Source: an uncultured Clostridia bacterium | GTDB taxonomy: Bacteria > Bacillota > Clostridia > Christensenellales > Borkfalkiaceae | DNA length: 64,000 nt | Assembly: GCA_944358655.1 (NCBI GenBank) | Contig: CALVRO010000001.1 | Span: 1-64,000, forward strand | Direction: 5' to 3' | Shown: positions 60,675 to 64,000 of the stretch, piece after piece | How positions within the stretch are numbered: position 1 is the first letter of the stretch | How the letters are laid out: every line of letters starts with the position of its first letter | Made by a program: the position numbers and the translations under genes | Notes under the pieces: generated by a model | Database searches by the model: none | Told to the model about the DNA's origin: nothing | The model's input: only the letters and a program-made list of their open reading frames with translations

Positions 60675-63673
60675 TATTTGTCACCATCGGTTTTAGGTCT
60701 GTGGATTTTAACGTCCTCGGGCACGAAGTTGCCGTCGGCGTCGGGACGGGGAAGATCCTGCCTTGTGCGGGCGGCGCGGGCTATCTCCTCGCGCCACTTT
60801 GCGCGCTCCTCGGGGGTGGGCATGCGGCGGGGAGGGACGGAAGAGCGGGCCTCTTCGCTGCTTGGTCTGTCGGCCCTCGGCGTGCCGTTTGCGGCGGGCT
60901 GACTTTCGCCGTCGGCCTTGGCGGGACGGGCGGGCTGCTGCACCTGACCTGCGCCCTGCGAGCCTGCGGGCTGGACGGGACGGCGGGGAGGCATGGCGGG
61001 CACGCGCACTATTTTGCCCTTGAGAAGGCGGGAGATGGTAGTCGTCTGTATGCGGTCGATCATCTCCTCGAACATTTCGTGGCCTTCCTGCTTGTAGGCT
61101 ATTACGGGATCCTGCTGGGCGTAGCCGCGCAGGCCTATGCCCTTCCTGAGCTGATCCATCGCGTCGATATGGTCTATCCAGTTCCTGTCGACGGCGCGGA
61201 GAAGCTCGTTGCGCTCTACCTGATGATAGTCGACCTGACCGCGCGTCTCCTTGGAGATATTTTCTATCTTCCTTTCGTACGCCTGCGTGACCTCGCGCGA
61301 GATCTTTTCGAGGGCGTACTCGTAGTCCCACTTTTCAAGCATTTCGTGGGTTATTTCAAACTCGCACTCTTCGGGGTAGACCTTCTGCCTGAGGGCGGCG
61401 TTTAAGGCCTCCTCGTCCCACTGTTCGGGCATGGCGTCGGTGTTGACCGTTTCGCGGAGTATCTTTGCGACATAGTCGGGGATGTACTTGAGCATCTGCT
61501 CGTGCACGTCGCCGCCGCGCAGCACGTTGAGGCGCTCGCCGTAGATGAGCTTGCGCTGTTCGTTCATAACTTCGTCGTACTGCAGCGTGTGCTTGCGGGC
61601 CGAGAAGTTGCGGCCCTCTATGGCCATCTGCGCGTTCTCTATAGAGCGCGACAGCATGCGCGACTGAAGGCACTCGTCCTCGTCCATCAGCGTAGAATAT
61701 ATGGCCTTGAGCTTTTCGCCGCCGAAGCGCTTGGCGAGGTCGTCCTCGAGGGAGATGAAGAACACCGACGCGCCGGGGTCGCCCTGACGGCCGGCACGGC
61801 CGCGGAGCTGGTTGTCGATACGCCTTGAGTCGTGGCGCTCGGTGCCTATTATGCACAGGCCGCCCGCCTCGATGACCTTTTCCTTTTCGGCGTCGGTCTC
61901 CTTTTTATACATTTCGTAGAGCTCGGCATAGCGCGCGCGGGCAGTCTGCTCCTCCTCGGTGAAGGGCCTGTCGGCGTAGGATATGGCGACCTCTATCATG
62001 TCGTGGTCGTACCCCTCCTCCCTCATGCGCTTTTTGGCGAGGTATTCGGGGTTGCCGCCCAAAAGTATGTCGGTGCCGCGGCCGGCCATGTTGGTGGCTA
62101 TGGTGACGGCGCCGTATCTGCCCGCCTGCGCGACTATTTCGGCCTCGCGGGCGTGGTTTTTGGCGTTGAGTATGTTGTGCTTTATGCCGTTGCGGCGGAG
62201 AAGGCGGGAGATCTCTTCGGACTTGTCGACGGTGACGGTACCTATGAGCACGGGCTGACCCTTTTCGTGGCGCTCGGTGACTTCCTGCACTATGGCCTTC
62301 TTTTTGCTTTCGACGGTGGCGAAGATCTTGTCGGGCTGGTCGACCCTTATTACGGGCTTGTTGGTGGGGATGCAGACAACGTCGAGAGAGTAGATGGTGC
62401 GGAATTCCGCCTCCTCGGTCTTGGCCGTGCCCGTCATGCCCGACAGCTTGTTGTACAGCCTGAAGAAGTTCTGGAATGTGACGGTGGCGTGGGTCTTGTT
62501 CTCCTCGCGCACCTTGACGTGTTCCTTGGCCTCTATGGCCTGATGAAGGCCGTCGGAATAGCGCCTGCCCACCATGAGGCGGCCGGTGAATTCGTCGACT
62601 ATCATTATTTCGCCCTCGTCGGTGACGATATAGTTTTCGTCGCGCATGAACAGCTCGTGCGCCTTGAGGGCCTGCTGGATGTGATGGTTGAGGTCGGCGT
62701 TTTCAATGTCGCCGAGGTTTTTGATGCCGAAGAACTTTTCGGCCTTCTTGGCGCCGTTTTCGGTGATGGTGACCGACTTGTCCTTGCGGTCGATGATATA
62801 GTCCCAGCTCTCCATATCCTTTAATATGGCGGTGAGCTGATCGTTTATCTTCTGCTCCTCGGCGGTAAGTTCCTGACCCTTTTTCTTGCGGACTGGGATG
62901 CGGTTTTCGGCCGCTTTCTTGTCGTCGTCGAAGCCGCCGTGCAGATTTCTGACGAACCTGTCGACGTCGACGTAGAGCTGCGAGCTCTCGCCGCCCTTGC
63001 CCGAAATTATAAGGGGCGTGCGCGCCTCGTCGATGAGGATGGAGTCGATCTCGTCGATTATGCAGTAGTTGAGTTCGCGCTGTACCATGGCGGGGATGGA
63101 CGTCTTTAAGTTATCCCTGAGGTAGTCGAAGCCGAGCTCGTTGTTGGTGGCGTAGATTATGTCGCACTTGTAGGCCTCCTGCTTCTGCCTGTCGTCCATG
63201 CCGGGAACGATGACGCCGACGGTGAGGCCCATGAATTTGTGCACCTTGCCCATCCACTCGGCGTCGCGCTTGGCGAGGTAGTCGTTGACGGTGACAATGT
63301 GCACGCCCTTGCCCGTGAGGGCGTTGAGGTAGGCGGGGAGAGTGGACACGAGCGTTTTGCCTTCGCCCGTGCGCATCTCGGCTATGCGGCCCTGATGAAG
63401 ACAGATGCCGCCGATTATCTGCACATGGAAGTGCTTCATTTTGAGTACGCGCCAGCTGGCCTCGCGGAGGGCGGCGAAGGCGTCGTACAAAATGTCGTCG
63501 AGCGTTTCGCCCTTGGCAAGGCGATCCTTGAACACGGCCGTCTGGCCCTTGAGCTCCTCGTCGCTCATGGCGGCGTACTTGGGTTCGAGCTCCTCTACTA
63601 TCCTTGCCTGCTTGTCGAGCTTTTTTAATGCCCTGCGGCTGTCGGCGTTTGCAATGTACTTGAAAAGACCCAT
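60674..63673 (-). CDS. secA: Preprotein translocase ATPase SecA
   Basis: The 999-residue motor drives secretory proteins through SecYEG. It has Walker A MRTGEGKT (100-107), Walker B IIDEID, the DEFTGR region, the second nucleotide domain (TNMAGRGTDILLGG) and the helical scaffold. The C-terminal linker (about 890-999) is Pro/Ala/Arg-rich and lacks the usual zinc-binding cysteine motif. It is coupled to prfB, a frequent order in Bacillota. The promoter at 63792-63820 lies about 120 bases upstream. Confidence 0.96.
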   Translation of the reverse strand: MGLFKYIANADSRRALKKLDKQARIVEELEPKYAAMSDEELKGQTAVFKDRLAKGETLDDILYDAFAALREASWRVLKMKHFHVQIIGGICLHQGRIAEMRTGEGKTLVSTLPAYLNALTGKGVHIVTVNDYLAKRDAEWMGKVHKFMGLTVGVIVPGMDDRQKQEAYKCDIIYATNNELGFDYLRDNLKTSIPAMVQRELNYCIIDEIDSILIDEARTPLIISGKGGESSQLYVDVDRFVRNLHGGFDDDKKAAENRIPVRKKKGQELTAEEQKINDQLTAILKDMESWDYIIDRKDKSVTITENGAKKAEKFFGIKNLGDIENADLNHHIQQALKAHELFMRDENYIVTDEGEIMIVDEFTGRLMVGRRYSDGLHQAIEAKEHVKVREENKTHATVTFQNFFRLYNKLSGMTGTAKTEEAEFRTIYSLDVVCIPTNKPVIRVDQPDKIFATVESKKKAIVQEVTERHEKGQPVLIGTVTVDKSEEISRLLRRNGIKHNILNAKNHAREAEIVAQAGRYGAVTIATNMAGRGTDILLGGNPEYLAKKRMREEGYDHDMIEVAISYADRPFTEEEQTARARYAELYEMYKKETDAEKEKVIEAGGLCIIGTERHDSRRIDNQLRGRAGRQGDPGASVFFISLEDDLAKRFGGEKLKAIYSTLMDEDECLQSRMLSRSIENAQMAIEGRNFSARKHTLQYDEVMNEQRKLIYGERLNVLRGGDVHEQMLKYIPDYVAKILRETVNTDAMPEQWDEEALNAALRQKVYPEECEFEITHEMLEKWDYEYALEKISREVTQAYERKIENISKETRGQVDYHQVERNELLRAVDRNWIDHIDAMDQLRKGIGLRGYAQQDPVIAYKQEGHEMFEEMIDRIQTTTISRLLKGKIVRVPAMPPRRPVQPAGSQGAGQVQQPARPAKADGESQPAANGTPRADRPSSEEARSSVPPRRMPTPEERAKWREEIARAARTRQDLPRPDADGNFVPEDVKIHRPKTDGDK

Positions 63674-63791
63674 TTTTAGTTAAATCCCTTCTGCTTCCGC
63701 GCGGTGCGGAGGCAGTCAACAAAAATTATTTGTGCCGCGCCGCAGGGGCTGTTCGGCCGCGGCACGCAATACACGATTTTATTCTTATTTT

Positions 63792-63820
63792 ATTTTACTA
63801 TATTTTGCCGCCGTTGTAAA
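63792..63820 (-). promoter_or_regulatory. Promoter of secA-prfB
   Basis: TTTACA (63815-63820), 17 bases and TAAAAT (63792-63797) on the minus strand. Confidence 0.6.
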
Positions 63821-63860
63821 TGCGTTTGCCGACTTTTTTTGTAAAATGTGCAAAAAAAAT

Positions 63861-63895
63861 GCCGCGCGCCGCGCCCGAGGGGCGCGGCGCGCGGC
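63861..63895 (-). terminator. Terminator of the gene at the right edge
   Basis: A 16-bp GC-only stem (arm GCCGCGCGCCGCGCCC) with a small loop is followed on the minus strand by eight T. Confidence 0.75.
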
Positions 63896-63922
63896 GTTGT
63901 GCGGCAAAAATGCGGGGAAAGT

Positions 63923-64000
63923 TTACTCCTCGTCGGCGTCGAGGGAGGTGAAGGTAAATTTATCGACGTCGAACAGGCCCGTGTCGAGCAGCTTTACATG
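63923..64000 (-). CDS. 3' end of a gene entering from the right
   Basis: An open frame on the minus strand enters at the edge and codes for 25 residues (ending FTFTSLDADEE) before TAA at 63923. It is followed by a strong terminator, which supports it as a true gene end. The piece is too short to name. In many Bacillota hpf precedes secA, but these residues do not resemble its conserved end. Confidence 0.6.
   Translation of the reverse strand, partial: HVKLLDTGLFDVDKFTFTSLDADEE

Overview
The window looks like a chromosomal segment of a high-GC, endospore-forming Clostridia (Bacillota). The support is genes for YunB, SpoVAD and SpoVAE, T-box leaders on pheS and ileS, a large Bacillota-type SRP RNA, type-2 IleRS, archaeal-type ProRS, and the order prs-pth-mfd-lipoprotein. 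About three quarters of the genes are on the minus strand, so minus is probably the leading strand. No phage, plasmid, CRISPR or autonomous transposase gene was found. Species cannot be told from the sequence alone.

Layout. 1-5.4 kb: 5' part of a copper P-type ATPase gene, an Mrp/NBP35 ATPase, SRP RNA and a NatAB-like ABC pair. 5.4-16.9 kb: a minus-strand housekeeping run (uppP, a large lipoprotein, mfd, pth, prs, tadA, M14 peptidase, rlmH, CPBP protease). 16.9-24.3 kb: two-subunit fumarase, T-box-pheST, yunB and spoVAD-spoVAE. 24.3-32.6 kb: AEC transporter, guaB, membrane XRE regulator, MocR regulator and proS. 32.7-43.5 kb: phosphohexomutase, transketolase, a split 2-hydroxyacyl-CoA dehydratase activator-like pair, and tldE/tldD. 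43.6-51.6 kb: a heterodimeric ABC exporter with its MarR regulator, a small membrane protein, a TetR regulator, murG and mntP. 51.7-64 kb: tRNA-Pro(AGG), T-box-ileS, a propeller-like protein, tsaD, an unknown helical protein, prfB, secA, and the 3' end of another gene.

The genes are mostly core functions: translation (four aminoacyl-tRNA synthetase genes, RF2, TadA, TsaD, RlmH, Pth), secretion (SRP RNA, SecA, a candidate foldase lipoprotein), cell-wall lipid cycle (UppP, MurG), nucleotide and carbon metabolism (Prs, GuaB, transketolase, fumarase) and efflux (CopA, MntP, NatAB, ABC pair).

The most unusual content is between the genes. Six repeat families, called A to F here, fill nearly every long gap. 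Modules A, C and B follow each other head to tail with conserved linkers. B holds a stem-loop whose sequence varies but whose pairing is kept. D is an array of short hairpins set apart by the 7-mer CGATATG and sits directly upstream of two start codons. E is a structured element of about 225 bp, one copy abutting the 3' end of the tRNA gene. F is a 283-bp MITE with inverted ends, one copy of which supplies the stop codon of the MocR gene. Every complete copy of every family that I found points the same way across 51 kb, whatever the strand of the neighbouring genes. A second theme is promoters whose -10 box lies six or seven bases before the start codon, which suggests several leaderless mRNAs.
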